From: Methylobacter sp.
GTDB lineage: Bacteria > Pseudomonadota > Gammaproteobacteria > Methylococcales > Methylomonadaceae
Reading direction: 5' to 3'
DNA length: 64,000 bases
Assembly: GCF_023227905.1 (NCBI RefSeq)
Contig: NZ_JALOCF010000015.1
Location: forward strand, 1-64,000
Below, piece after piece: positions 8,539-16,437 of the stretch. Every line of letters begins with the position of its first letter. Positions within the stretch are counted from its first letter, which is position 1. A program made the translations under genes and the position numbers. The notes under the pieces are model-generated. The model was not told where the DNA came from and ran no database searches. It was given only the letters and a program-made list of their open reading frames with translations.

Positions 8539-9528
8539 ATGAAAAAATTTATCAATAGCATTGATAGTCTGCTTGACGAAAGTCTGCGCGGCTTTGCCAA
8601 AGCCCATGCCGATATAGTTCAGCTCAATGCCCAGCCCCGCTTCATCAGACGCAAGCAATCCACTGCACCCGGCAAGGTTGCGTTGATTTCCGGCGGAGGT
8701 TCAGGACATGAACCCTTGCATTCGGGCTTTGTTGGCTCAGGCATGCTGGATGCCGCCTGTCCGGGGCAAATATTCACCTCCCCCACCCCCGATCAAATGC
8801 TGGCGGCGGCACAAGCCGTGGAAAACGGCGGCGGAGTTTTATTCATCGTCAAGAACTATGCGGGCGATGTGATGAATTTCGAAATCGCCGCCGAAATGCT
8901 CGATTATCCGCATGAAACCATATTGGTCAGCGATGATGTTTCTTTCTCCAAAACTCACAGCACGGGGCGGCGCGGCGTTGCCGGCACCCTGATTGTAGAA
9001 AAGATCGTTGGCGCAGCGGCAGAATCGGGGGCGGATTTGGCAGCTTGCAAGACATTGGGTGACCGGATCAACCTCGCTACCGCATCTATGGGAGTAGCAT
9101 TGACCAGTTGCACTGTGCCCGCTCTAGGCAAACCCATTTTTGACATTAGCGAGAACGAAATCGAAATGGGCGTAGGCATTCATGGCGAACGCGGACGCGA
9201 GCGCATAGCCATGAGCAGCGCCACCGAGATTGTCGACTATCTGGCTGGCGTTATTGATGAAGATATAAAGCCACAAAAGGGACAATCGGCCTTACTGCAC
9301 ATCAACGGCTTTGGCGCGACCCCTTTGATGGAACTGCACCTGGTTTATGAACTGGCGTCCCGGTTCTGGGAAAAACGCGGCATTAACATCTGCCGCTCCC
9401 TGGTCGGCAACTACACCACCTCGCTGGATATGGCAGGCTGCTCAATCACCCTGAGCTTGCTTGATGACGAAATGCTTCGCTTGTGGGATGCCCCCGTCCA
9501 CACTGCTGCCTTACGATGGGGTTGTTAA
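8539..9528 (+). CDS. dhaK: Dihydroxyacetone kinase, DhaK subunit
   Basis: Substrate-binding subunit of dihydroxyacetone kinase. It covalently holds dihydroxyacetone through a histidine while DhaL supplies the phosphate. The 329-residue protein shows GGGSGHEP (52-59), the catalytic region KNYAGDVMNF (D110) and the hemiaminal histidine H215 in GIHGERGR. It ends at the normal place for a stand-alone DhaK. The dhaL gene lies downstream on the opposite strand and the two overlap tail-to-tail by 18 bases, unlike the usual co-directional operon. No DhaM is visible in this window, so the phosphate donor is unclear. Confidence 0.93.
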   Translation: MKKFINSIDSLLDESLRGFAKAHADIVQLNAQPRFIRRKQSTAPGKVALISGGGSGHEPLHSGFVGSGMLDAACPGQIFTSPTPDQMLAAAQAVENGGGVLFIVKNYAGDVMNFEIAAEMLDYPHETILVSDDVSFSKTHSTGRRGVAGTLIVEKIVGAAAESGADLAACKTLGDRINLATASMGVALTSCTVPALGKPIFDISENEIEMGVGIHGERGRERIAMSSATEIVDYLAGVIDEDIKPQKGQSALLHINGFGATPLMELHLVYELASRFWEKRGINICRSLVGNYTTSLDMAGCSITLSLLDDEMLRLWDAPVHTAALRWGC

Positions 9529-10158
9529 ATGCTCAGCCAACACGTCAACCAATGCACAAATCATTAACTGACTGGTCTTAGCCCCCGCATCAATATGCCC
9601 CCGGCTGCGCTCCCCCAGAAAAGAAGCGCGCCCCTTGGTGGCCAGCATGTCTCGGGTAGACTCCATACCCGTCACAGCTGTCCGCGAAACATTTTTCAGG
9701 ACATCTGCTATTGCAACTGATTCCGCCGCATCCTGCCGCAAACTTGCCGCCACCGGAATCAGCACATCCAGCATGGTTTTCTCACCGGCATCAGCCTTTC
9801 CCCGTTGCTTTACGGCCTCCACGCCGCTACTAAAAATTTCGGCAAAAGACTGTAAATCCAAAGACCGATCTCGAGCTGCCTTGCTCATCGCCACAAACAA
9901 GGTCCCGTATAAAGAACCTGACGCACCGCCCACCGCTGTCATCAAGGTCATGCCAATCTTCTGCCAAGCCGTCATCCAATCAAGCCGGGCCAATTCATCG
10001 GCTTGTACTGTCAGCGCTTTAATGCCGCGCTGCAGGTTTGTCACATGATCGCCGTCACCGATAGCTTGATCCAGAGCCGTCACTTCTTCAGCACTCGTTT
10101 CGATTGCATGGTCTATTGCCTGAATCAGGCGGGGTAATAATGCTGGCGTTAGGTGCAT
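9511..10158 (-). CDS. dhaL: Dihydroxyacetone kinase, DhaL (nucleotide-binding) subunit
   Basis: The ADP/ATP-binding subunit that phosphorylates dihydroxyacetone bound to DhaK. The chosen start is the ATG at 10158, because AAAGGAGG lies just before it; this gives 215 residues, the usual DhaL size. An upstream in-frame start would add 21 residues with no good ribosome site. The metal-binding acids are in DQAIGDGDH (30-38), and a second conserved block GGASGSLYGT follows. The gene is convergent with dhaK, and their stop regions overlap by 18 bases. Confidence 0.92.
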   Translation of the reverse strand: MHLTPALLPRLIQAIDHAIETSAEEVTALDQAIGDGDHVTNLQRGIKALTVQADELARLDWMTAWQKIGMTLMTAVGGASGSLYGTLFVAMSKAARDRSLDLQSFAEIFSSGVEAVKQRGKADAGEKTMLDVLIPVAASLRQDAAESVAIADVLKNVSRTAVTGMESTRDMLATKGRASFLGERSRGHIDAGAKTSQLMICALVDVLAEHLTTPS

Positions 10159-10274
10159 AGCATCCTCCTTTTCAAAATAATATTCAGGGGTGATATCTAA
10201 TTCACCCGTTTTGCGAATCATAACTCAAGCGACACCTCATACGTTAAGCTAAAGAAGAAGTTTAATTTTTACTT

Positions 10275-10289
10275 GTTCTTTATTTGTTC
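10275..10289 (+). promoter_or_regulatory. Candidate LexA box GTTC-N7-GTTC upstream of lexA
   Basis: The direct repeat GTTC-N7-GTTC (10275-10278 and 10286-10289) lies about 40 bases before the lexA start. This is the form known for alphaproteobacterial SOS boxes, not the E. coli CTGT-N8-ACAG palindrome, which I do not see here. A role in lexA autoregulation is inferred from position. Confidence 0.55.
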
Positions 10290-10327
10290 TGCTGATATAT
10301 TTTTACAAAACAACCAAAGAACAACTT

Positions 10328-10963
10328 ATGACTCAATCACTCACCAGAAAACAACAGGAAATTTTTGATTTCTTATTACAAAATCAAAATAACTTTCCTC
10401 ATCCGCCCACTCTGGAAGAGCTTTGCGCAGCCATGGGCTTAAAATCCCGCGGTTCCTTGCATAACCACATTAAGGCCTTGATCACAGAAAACCTGATCGA
10501 AGCTTCGGAACGCAAGCAGCGCGGCATTCGCCTGACAGAATACGCCAAAGCAATGATCGGCCATTCCGATAATCAAAGCACACTGCCTTTTGTCGGGCTT
10601 ATTGCCGCCGGAAAGCCCATTGAAGCGGTCGAAAACATTACTTATATGGCTATCCCTGAACAACTGAAAACGCAAAAACCTTGTTATGTCCTGAAGGTAA
10701 AAGGCGATTCCATGCTTGAGCAAGGCATCTATGATGGAGATTGGGTGATTATCGAACAACGCTGCCATGCGCGTAATGGCGAAATAGTAGTGGCCCTGAT
10801 CAACAAAGCCGAAGCCACTTTAAAATTTATTGAGCAATACCCGCACGAAACATTACTTATCCCCGCTAATTCAACGATGAAAGCGATGCGCTACAGCCCG
10901 GAGCAAGTTGAAATTCAAGGCGTATTAGTGGGACAAATGCGTAGTTACACTAATAATTATTAG
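10328..10963 (+). CDS. lexA: LexA repressor
   Basis: SOS-response repressor and self-cleaving S24 protease. The 211-residue protein has an N-terminal winged helix (about 1-70), the Ala94-Gly95 cleavage bond in LIAAGKPIEA, the nucleophile Ser128 in GDSMLEQGI and the general base Lys166. All autolysis parts are present. The recognition helix (SRGSLHNHIKAL, 40-51) differs clearly from the E. coli SPNAAEEHLKAL, consistent with the unusual box upstream. A membrane miniprotein gene follows after 10 bases and is probably in the same SOS-controlled transcript. Confidence 0.93.
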   Translation: MTQSLTRKQQEIFDFLLQNQNNFPHPPTLEELCAAMGLKSRGSLHNHIKALITENLIEASERKQRGIRLTEYAKAMIGHSDNQSTLPFVGLIAAGKPIEAVENITYMAIPEQLKTQKPCYVLKVKGDSMLEQGIYDGDWVIIEQRCHARNGEIVVALINKAEATLKFIEQYPHETLLIPANSTMKAMRYSPEQVEIQGVLVGQMRSYTNNY

Positions 10964-10973
10964 GAGAAACATC

Positions 10974-11126
10974 ATGTTGCAACAACGGATACATATGCGT
11001 GACCAAGTGACCAACCGAGTTGAAATCATCATGGAGGACAGCAAACCGCCGTTCACTGAGCGATTGGAAGAATTTGCAACATCCTTACTATTTGCAGTCA
11101 TCATCATCTTTCTTATTCGTATATAA
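10974..11126 (+). CDS. 50-residue single-span membrane miniprotein, lexA-linked
   Basis: An open frame of 50 codons starts 10 bases after lexA with a good ribosome site (GGAG, 7 bases before ATG). The N-terminal 35 residues are charged and hydrophilic. Residues about 36-49 form a short, very hydrophobic span (LLFAVIIIFLIR) at the extreme C-terminus, like a tail anchor. No known family is recognised. Because it would be induced with lexA, an SOS function such as division delay is possible by analogy with small SOS membrane proteins (SidA, TisB), but there is no sequence similarity to claim. Confidence 0.65.
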   Translation: MLQQRIHMRDQVTNRVEIIMEDSKPPFTERLEEFATSLLFAVIIIFLIRI

Positions 11127-11152
11127 GGCCGAACTAACCCGCCAAATATTAC

Positions 11153-11413
11153 TTAGCAGGCCATACTAGCAAGGATGCCAGTTGGCAGGGTATATTCTGA
11201 GTCAATCGGCAAAGCAACAATTTTTCCCGCCTCAGGATGATGGATTTTGGAAGTCAGCCTCATGCTGTCACGCTTATCCAAAACTTGCTGATTGAATCCT
11301 CTATAAGGATGGCAAACTTTTATTACTATTTTATATAGCTTGCCAATCAAGATAAATCTTGAAAAAACCATCGACAAAAGATAAGGTTCGCCCGAAATAA
11401 CAACACGCTGCAT
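11153..11413 (-). CDS. Hypothetical 86-residue protein
   Basis: An 86-codon frame with an AGGGA site just before its ATG. The product is mixed basic and hydrophobic, with no signal peptide, clear membrane span or recognised domain. It lies convergent to the lexA operon and divergent from the inositol-phosphatase gene. It may be a small unknown protein or a chance frame. Confidence 0.3.
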   Translation of the reverse strand: MQRVVISGEPYLLSMVFSRFILIGKLYKIVIKVCHPYRGFNQQVLDKRDSMRLTSKIHHPEAGKIVALPIDSEYTLPTGILASMAC

Positions 11414-11559
11414 CTAAATCCCTCATCTTTGCTCACAGCATCTGAACATGCCTGATTTAAGAAGATTGATTTTTGGCGCGAAAACCAGTCAGGATAGCGT
11501 TGAAATTCTGTATTGCACTTGATACAAACAAACAGCCTCTTAATCTAAGGTTACTATAA

Positions 11560-12324
11560 ATGCCCATTTCGCTTGCCGTTCTTGAAAATGTGATCCGTGA
11601 AGCCGGATCGATTGCTATGACTCACTTTAAAGACTTGAAGAATTTAGAAGTGAGCAAAAAAAGCCCTCGCGATTTAGTCACTGATGCCGACGTGGCAGTT
11701 GAAGCTTTTCTACAAGAATCCCTTGCCAAGCATTATCCGCAATTCGGTTTTTGGGGAGAGGAAAGTGGACAAAGCGCCAATCAATCCAGCCGCTGGATTG
11801 TTGACCCGATCGATGGCACCCACTCATTTTCCAGAGGCCAATATTTTTGGGGCATCAGTGTTGCACTGGAAATTGACCAGGAACTCATATTCGGAGCGGT
11901 CTATGCGCCCGCACTGAATGATTATTATGCCGCCGAAAAAGGCAAAGGAGTCTGGAAAAACGGACTGCCCATTACCGTCTCCAGCGAAAGCAGCCTTGCT
12001 GACGCAATGGTCGCAACCGGATTTGCCTGCTTGCGCTCTTACTTAAAAGAAAACAACTTGCAACGGTTCTGCCGGATTGCGGAGATAACAACCGGTCAGC
12101 GCCGTTTTGGCTCGGCGGCAATCGACCTATGCCTGGTTGCGGACGGGCAAGTTGATGCTTTTTGGGAACAGGAGCTAAACCTGTACGACGTAGCTGCCGG
12201 CGCACTGATTGCCGAAGAAGCAGGTGCCACGGTTACAGACTTTCAAGGCAACAAAGGACTCTTTCCAAAAAATATCCTGGTAACCAACGGCAAGATTCTT
12301 AACCAGATACTTCCACTGATGTAA
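11560..12324 (+). CDS. Inositol-monophosphatase-family phosphatase
   Basis: A 254-residue magnesium-dependent phosphatase of the IMPase family. The metal-binding residues are visible: Glu67-Glu68 in WGEESG, Asp82 and Asp85 in WIVDPIDGTHSF, and Asp210 in NLYDVAAGALIAEEAG. The family includes inositol-1-phosphatase (SuhB), histidinol phosphatase (HisN) and CysQ. DPIDGTHSF rather than DPLDGTxNF is more common in the histidinol-phosphatase-like branch, so histidine synthesis is one option. It stands alone between divergent and convergent neighbours. Confidence 0.85.
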   Translation: MPISLAVLENVIREAGSIAMTHFKDLKNLEVSKKSPRDLVTDADVAVEAFLQESLAKHYPQFGFWGEESGQSANQSSRWIVDPIDGTHSFSRGQYFWGISVALEIDQELIFGAVYAPALNDYYAAEKGKGVWKNGLPITVSSESSLADAMVATGFACLRSYLKENNLQRFCRIAEITTGQRRFGSAAIDLCLVADGQVDAFWEQELNLYDVAAGALIAEEAGATVTDFQGNKGLFPKNILVTNGKILNQILPLM

Positions 12325-12460
12325 TACCTGCCTATTCCATGGCTATAAATGCATTTACAGCCATGGTCGTATACTCAGCATAAAGATTTATTAGTTCGTG
12401 CAGCTTGGACGGTTTGTGCTGAGTACAATTATATGCAAGTTATGCCTGTAAGAATTGCCG

Positions 12461-12471
12461 CCCCCCCCCCC
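12461..12471 (+). repeat. Poly-C tract of 11
   Basis: An uninterrupted run of 11 C lies in the short gap between two convergent genes. Homopolymers of this length can vary by slippage or be a sequencing-length artefact. It lies outside any recognised coding region. Confidence 0.8.
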
Positions 12472-12534
12472 TCTTACATGACTGCCTAGCCTACCTGCCT
12501 ACAACTGACTACGCGATTGCGATGATAATATATC

Positions 12535-12942
12535 CTAGATAAAAGCCCAGCATCCCCCAATGCCAATCCCTACCAGCACGCCAGCCGCGATTTCAACCGA
12601 TGTATGACCCATACGCTCACGTAATGCCGGGTAGTCAGAAGACGTCGTTATTCGATTGATAACAACCGCATGCTTGCCAATTTGCCGCCTTAGGCTATGC
12701 GCATCCAGAATCACAATAAAAGCCAACGTCACAGCAACGCCGAACGCCGGATGGTCAATACCGTTCTTGAAAGCAATCAGCGCAGCCATACTGCTGACGA
12801 TAGCGCTATGATTACTAGGAAAACCGCCGTAACCGATTAAACCGAAAGCAAGCTTCTTAGCCTTAAAACTATTGATTGCAAACTTTAACAAGCCGTTAAC
12901 CAGCCAAGCTGAAAAAGGCGTTAATAAATAGACAAAATCCAT
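12535..12942 (-). CDS. DUF212/YuiD-type acid-phosphatase-related membrane protein
   Basis: A 135-residue membrane protein of the DUF212 family, related to PAP2/haloperoxidase phosphatases. Conserved blocks are GGFPSNHSAIVSS (40-52), LRRQIGKHA (84-92) and ERMGHTSVEIAAG (109-121). It lies 3 bases after the UbiA-like gene on the same strand. In mycobacteria the DPPR synthase (Rv3806c) is next to a PAP2 phosphatase (Rv3807c) thought to remove the 5-phosphate from decaprenyl-phosphoryl-5-phosphoribose. The neighbouring position suggests the same role here, but the substrate is inferred. Confidence 0.8.
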   Translation of the reverse strand: MDFVYLLTPFSAWLVNGLLKFAINSFKAKKLAFGLIGYGGFPSNHSAIVSSMAALIAFKNGIDHPAFGVAVTLAFIVILDAHSLRRQIGKHAVVINRITTSSDYPALRERMGHTSVEIAAGVLVGIGIGGCWAFI

Positions 12943-12945
12943 GTT

Positions 12946-13833
12946 TTATCCTTGTATTGGCCACAATACCCAGCCGCATACCAAAACCCACGTAATGATA
13001 GTAAGCAAAAGCGGCCAATCAGACAGCAACGCATCGGTGGGCGACTCCCCCCCATCAAGCGTATCGGCTATGTACCAATACCTGAATAAGCCAAACAATA
13101 CTACCGGAATGCTGCTGACCAATTGCGGCTTAGCCGTCATTACATACAATGCATAAAAAAGCAGCGCCCCGGTCGCCGACATTTCAGCGTAACGGTTGAC
13201 CAAAAAGACCGAATATTTTTGCAGCACTGCACGCCCTTCAGTGCCGCTCAGGCTTAACTCCTGCCGCCGCTTGAGAGAAGCCAAATATAACGCTAGACAT
13301 AAGGTTGTTATAAACATCCAGTCAGATACCGGTACAGCCAGCGCAATTGCACCTGCATAAACGCGCAATACAAAACTGATAGCAATGCTAAAAATATCTA
13401 AAACAGGCTGATATTTAAGAAAAAACGTATAGCTCAGATTAAGCAGCAGATAAAAAATAATGATCTGTAGCACATTAGGCATCACCAACCCAACGCATAA
13501 TAAAACTGTTAGCAGTACTATTATTAATAATATTAAGGCAGAGCGTATCGAAACAACACCGGAAGCCAATGGACGGGTTTTTGACTTTTTTGGATGCTTT
13601 CTATCATGTTCGACGTCATGAATATCATTGATAATATAAGTCGCTGACGATGCCAAAGAAAAAAACAGCATTGTTAGTAGTGCATTGTTAACGGACTGAA
13701 CGTTAAGAAACTCGCCCGTAAACAATAATGGCGCTAGCACAAAAACATTCTTTATCCACTGCCTTATACGCAATAAAGCAATCATCCCTTGCAAGCGCAT
13801 TGATATTTGATAAGCCTTAACGCTATCATTCAT
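12946..13833 (-). CDS. UbiA-family prenyltransferase, decaprenyl-phosphate phosphoribosyltransferase-like
   Basis: An integral membrane prenyltransferase-fold protein of 295 residues. It has the prenyl-diphosphate/metal motif NDIHDVEHDRKHP (69-81), then KTRPLASG (85-92). These features and its neighbours match the DPPR synthase branch (Rv3806c type), which transfers 5-phosphoribose from PRPP to polyprenyl phosphate, rather than quinone or heme UbiA enzymes. It forms a two-gene minus-strand unit with the DUF212 gene. Its start is 26 bases from the divergent gtrA gene, so the promoters probably overlap. AAGGA lies 9 bases before the chosen ATG. Confidence 0.85.
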   Translation of the reverse strand: MNDSVKAYQISMRLQGMIALLRIRQWIKNVFVLAPLLFTGEFLNVQSVNNALLTMLFFSLASSATYIINDIHDVEHDRKHPKKSKTRPLASGVVSIRSALILLIIVLLTVLLCVGLVMPNVLQIIIFYLLLNLSYTFFLKYQPVLDIFSIAISFVLRVYAGAIALAVPVSDWMFITTLCLALYLASLKRRQELSLSGTEGRAVLQKYSVFLVNRYAEMSATGALLFYALYVMTAKPQLVSSIPVVLFGLFRYWYIADTLDGGESPTDALLSDWPLLLTIITWVLVCGWVLWPIQG

Positions 13834-13859
13834 TATTGGAAAATCCTTAAGAAAATCAG

Positions 13860-14273
13860 ATGAAACTAGCTGTCACCTATACCGCTTTTGCAATTATAGC
13901 TACTATTGCCAATATTGCCGCACAGGATATTACTGTCCATATTTATATAGGAATGTATTCGATTATATTATCCGTTATTGCAGGTACGGCTGTCGGACTG
14001 GTTATCAAATATATTCTCGATAAGCGTTATATCTTTCGATTTCAAACTCGGAATATCAGCCACAATAACAAGGTATTTGTTTTATATGCATTAATGGGAA
14101 TAGTCACCACCATGATTTTCTGGTTTTTTGAATTTGGTTTTAACCACTTGTTTCAAACTAAAGAAATGCGTTATTTTGGTGGAGTTATCGGTTTGGCAAT
14201 AGGCTACATTGTCAAGTACCAGCTTGATAAACGTTTCGTGTTTCGCTCGCCCAAGGAAAAAATAACATCATGA
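13860..14273 (+). CDS. GtrA-family membrane protein
   Basis: A 137-residue GtrA-like protein with four predicted membrane spans and two copies of the basic motif KYxLDKRxxF (about 49-58 and 119-128) at the cytoplasmic face. GtrA proteins are proposed to flip or deliver polyprenyl-linked sugars. The gene overlaps the DprE1-like gene by four bases (ATGA). In mycobacteria the GtrA protein Rv3789 lies just upstream of dprE1-dprE2 and is tied to decaprenyl-phosphoryl-arabinose handling; the order here is the same. Confidence 0.85.
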   Translation: MKLAVTYTAFAIIATIANIAAQDITVHIYIGMYSIILSVIAGTAVGLVIKYILDKRYIFRFQTRNISHNNKVFVLYALMGIVTTMIFWFFEFGFNHLFQTKEMRYFGGVIGLAIGYIVKYQLDKRFVFRSPKEKITS

Positions 14274-15562
14274 AAATATCCTCCTGGGGACGGCTGAGCG
14301 CACATAAACACCTAGTAATCGACATCAATGATAGCGGCCAAATACCGGCTTTACTGCAAGCGAACCACCTAGGTTTGGCTTACGGCATGGGACGAAGCTA
14401 TGGCGATGTTTGCTTGAATCCGGGCGGTATTTTATGGAAAACCACAAAGCTAGACCGCTTTATCAGTTTTGACGACAAAACCGGAATCCTGCGTTGCGAA
14501 GCGGGCGTACTACTGCGCGACATTCAAAGACTTGCCATACCTCGCGGCTGGATTTTACCGGTAACTCCGGGGACACAATTAGTCACTGTGGGCGGAGCAA
14601 TTGCCAATGATGTTCACGGGAAAAATCACCATGCCTTGGGTTCATTTGGCGACCATCTGTTGCAAATCCGTTTAGTACGCAGCACAGGCGAAACCATTGA
14701 TTGCGGCCATAGTCAACACCGTAACTGGTTTGCAGCTACCGTCGGCGGATTAGGCTTGACCGGCGTGATTGTGGAAGCGGAAATCCGACTGCAAAAAGTG
14801 AGAAGCGCGTGGCTGAATACCGAAACCATTGCTTACGCCAATCTTGATGAATTTTTTCAATTGGCTGATGACTCCGAAGCCAAATGGCAGCATACAGTAT
14901 CCTGGATTGACTGTCTTTCCGGCATAGGCCGCGGGATTTTTATGCGCAGCAACCCGCTTGCGGAGGTTGACCGCATCGCACCGAAAGCACGCCCTCTGAC
15001 TATGCCATTTACGCCCCCGGTTTCGCTGGTTAACCGACTGTCCCTGCATCCGTTCAATAACGCGTATTTTTATCTCCAAAAAAAGCAAGCCGGTCCCAAA
15101 ATCGTTCATTACAAAAAATTCTTTTACCCTTTGGATAACCTGCTGGAATGGAACCGTATGTACGGCCCCAAAGGCTTCTTTCAATATCAAAGTGTGGTTC
15201 CGCGTTCTGTAGGTAAACAAGCCGTTCAAGCCATGTTGAAAGAAATTGCCCGTTCCGGCGAGGGGTCTTTTCTGGCCGTATTAAAAACCTTCGGCAATCG
15301 TGAAGCGGTAGGCATGATGAGTTTCCCGCAACCGGGTGTAACCTTAGCTTTAGATTTTTCCAACAATGGCATGAGAACACTAAAACTGCTTGAGCGCTTA
15401 GACGCAATTGTCGGGGAAGCCGGCGGGCACATCTATCCAGCCAAAGATGCGCGTATGCCGCGCGACTTGTTTGAACGCGGCTACCCAAAACTGCACGAAT
15501 TTTTAACCTATCGCGATCCTGGCATCAGCTCGGCACTCTCGCGTCGATTGATTGGATATTGA
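14270..15562 (+). CDS. FAD-dependent oxidase, DprE1-like (decaprenylphosphoryl-ribose 2-epimerase, oxidase subunit)
   Basis: A 430-residue FAD-binding type 4 oxidoreductase of the DprE1 family, which oxidises decaprenylphosphoryl-D-ribose to the 2-keto intermediate. The FAD-binding parts are GMGRSYGD (39-46) and GTQLVTVGGAIANDVHGKNHH (101-121). The C-terminal YPAKDARMP carries a conserved Lys. At the site that from memory aligns with the benzothiazinone-target Cys387 of Mycobacterium, this protein has Ala (TLALDF). It overlaps gtrA by four bases and is followed after one base by the DprE2-like gene. Confidence 0.87.
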   Translation: MKISSWGRLSAHKHLVIDINDSGQIPALLQANHLGLAYGMGRSYGDVCLNPGGILWKTTKLDRFISFDDKTGILRCEAGVLLRDIQRLAIPRGWILPVTPGTQLVTVGGAIANDVHGKNHHALGSFGDHLLQIRLVRSTGETIDCGHSQHRNWFAATVGGLGLTGVIVEAEIRLQKVRSAWLNTETIAYANLDEFFQLADDSEAKWQHTVSWIDCLSGIGRGIFMRSNPLAEVDRIAPKARPLTMPFTPPVSLVNRLSLHPFNNAYFYLQKKQAGPKIVHYKKFFYPLDNLLEWNRMYGPKGFFQYQSVVPRSVGKQAVQAMLKEIARSGEGSFLAVLKTFGNREAVGMMSFPQPGVTLALDFSNNGMRTLKLLERLDAIVGEAGGHIYPAKDARMPRDLFERGYPKLHEFLTYRDPGISSALSRRLIGY

Positions 15563-15563
15563 C

Positions 15564-16316
15564 ATGAAAAATACAAGAAATATTATCATCGTTGGCGCAA
15601 CCTCCCGCATTGCGGAACATTGTGCGCGGATTTGGCTGCAAAACCACACGGCTAACTTAACCCTGATTGGCCGAAATGCAGCGCGCGTCGAAAAAGTCGC
15701 AGCGGATTTGCGAGTGCGTAGTCCCAAGTCTGTCATTCGAATCGTTGAAACGGATTTCTTGAATCCGGAGGCTATCCAACAAACAGCCGATGATATTGCT
15801 GCGACAGGGACCATTGATATTGTATTGATTGCGCAAGGCTCGCTGACTGAACAGCTCGATTGCCAAACCGACTTAAGCGCCTGCAAAGAGTCGCTGGAAG
15901 TAAACGGGATCTCGCCGGTGCTGTTTGCTGAAGCCTTTGCCGGACATCTGGCAAACGCAGGACAGGGAACGCTGGCATTGATCGGCTCAGTCGCCGGAGA
16001 CCGGGGCCGCAAATCCAACTATGTTTACGGGGCAGCCAAAGGCATGGTGACCCGCTATGCGCAAGGCTTGCAGCATCGCTTCGCAGGATCGGATGTGAAA
16101 ATCGTATTGATCAAGCCCGGCCCGACCGATACGCCGATGACGGCGCATCTAAAAGCACAGGGGGCAAAATTAACGCCGGTGGAAGATGTTGCCCAAGAGA
16201 GTGTCAACGCGATCAATCGCGGGCAAGCGGTCACTTATGCGCCGGGCAAGTGGAGATTGATTATGTGGGTAATCAGGCATTTACCGAGGGGTATTTTTAA
16301 TAAATTAAACATTTGA
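15564..16316 (+). CDS. Short-chain dehydrogenase, DprE2-like
   Basis: A 250-residue short-chain dehydrogenase. It has a nucleotide-binding loop in IIIVGATSRIAEH, a catalytic Ser in GSVAGDRG and the YxxxK pair in YVYGAAK. The ATS-RI loop is typical of DprE2 (Rv3791 type), which reduces the 2-keto sugar to give decaprenyl-phosphoryl-arabinose with NADH. The ATG at 15564 begins one base after the DprE1-like stop codon; an in-frame TTG at 15552 is also possible. The tight linkage supports a two-subunit epimerase. Confidence 0.87.
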   Translation: MKNTRNIIIVGATSRIAEHCARIWLQNHTANLTLIGRNAARVEKVAADLRVRSPKSVIRIVETDFLNPEAIQQTADDIAATGTIDIVLIAQGSLTEQLDCQTDLSACKESLEVNGISPVLFAEAFAGHLANAGQGTLALIGSVAGDRGRKSNYVYGAAKGMVTRYAQGLQHRFAGSDVKIVLIKPGPTDTPMTAHLKAQGAKLTPVEDVAQESVNAINRGQAVTYAPGKWRLIMWVIRHLPRGIFNKLNI

Positions 16317-16348
16317 ACCGCAAAACGCTCATGATTTGATGATGGCGA

Positions 16349-16364
16349 GCAGGCGAAAGCCTGC
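16349..16364 (+). terminator. GAAA-loop hairpin after the DprE2-like gene
   Basis: A 6-bp stem GCAGGC/GCCTGC closes a GAAA tetraloop about 33 bases after the stop codon. No T-run follows, so it may stabilise the 3' end instead of terminating. Confidence 0.35.
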
Positions 16365-16437
16365 ACCTTCCTCTACCCAATGATAAATAAAGCCTGAATT
16401 CATGAACTTAGGATTTCATTACCCGGCAAGCCATCAC

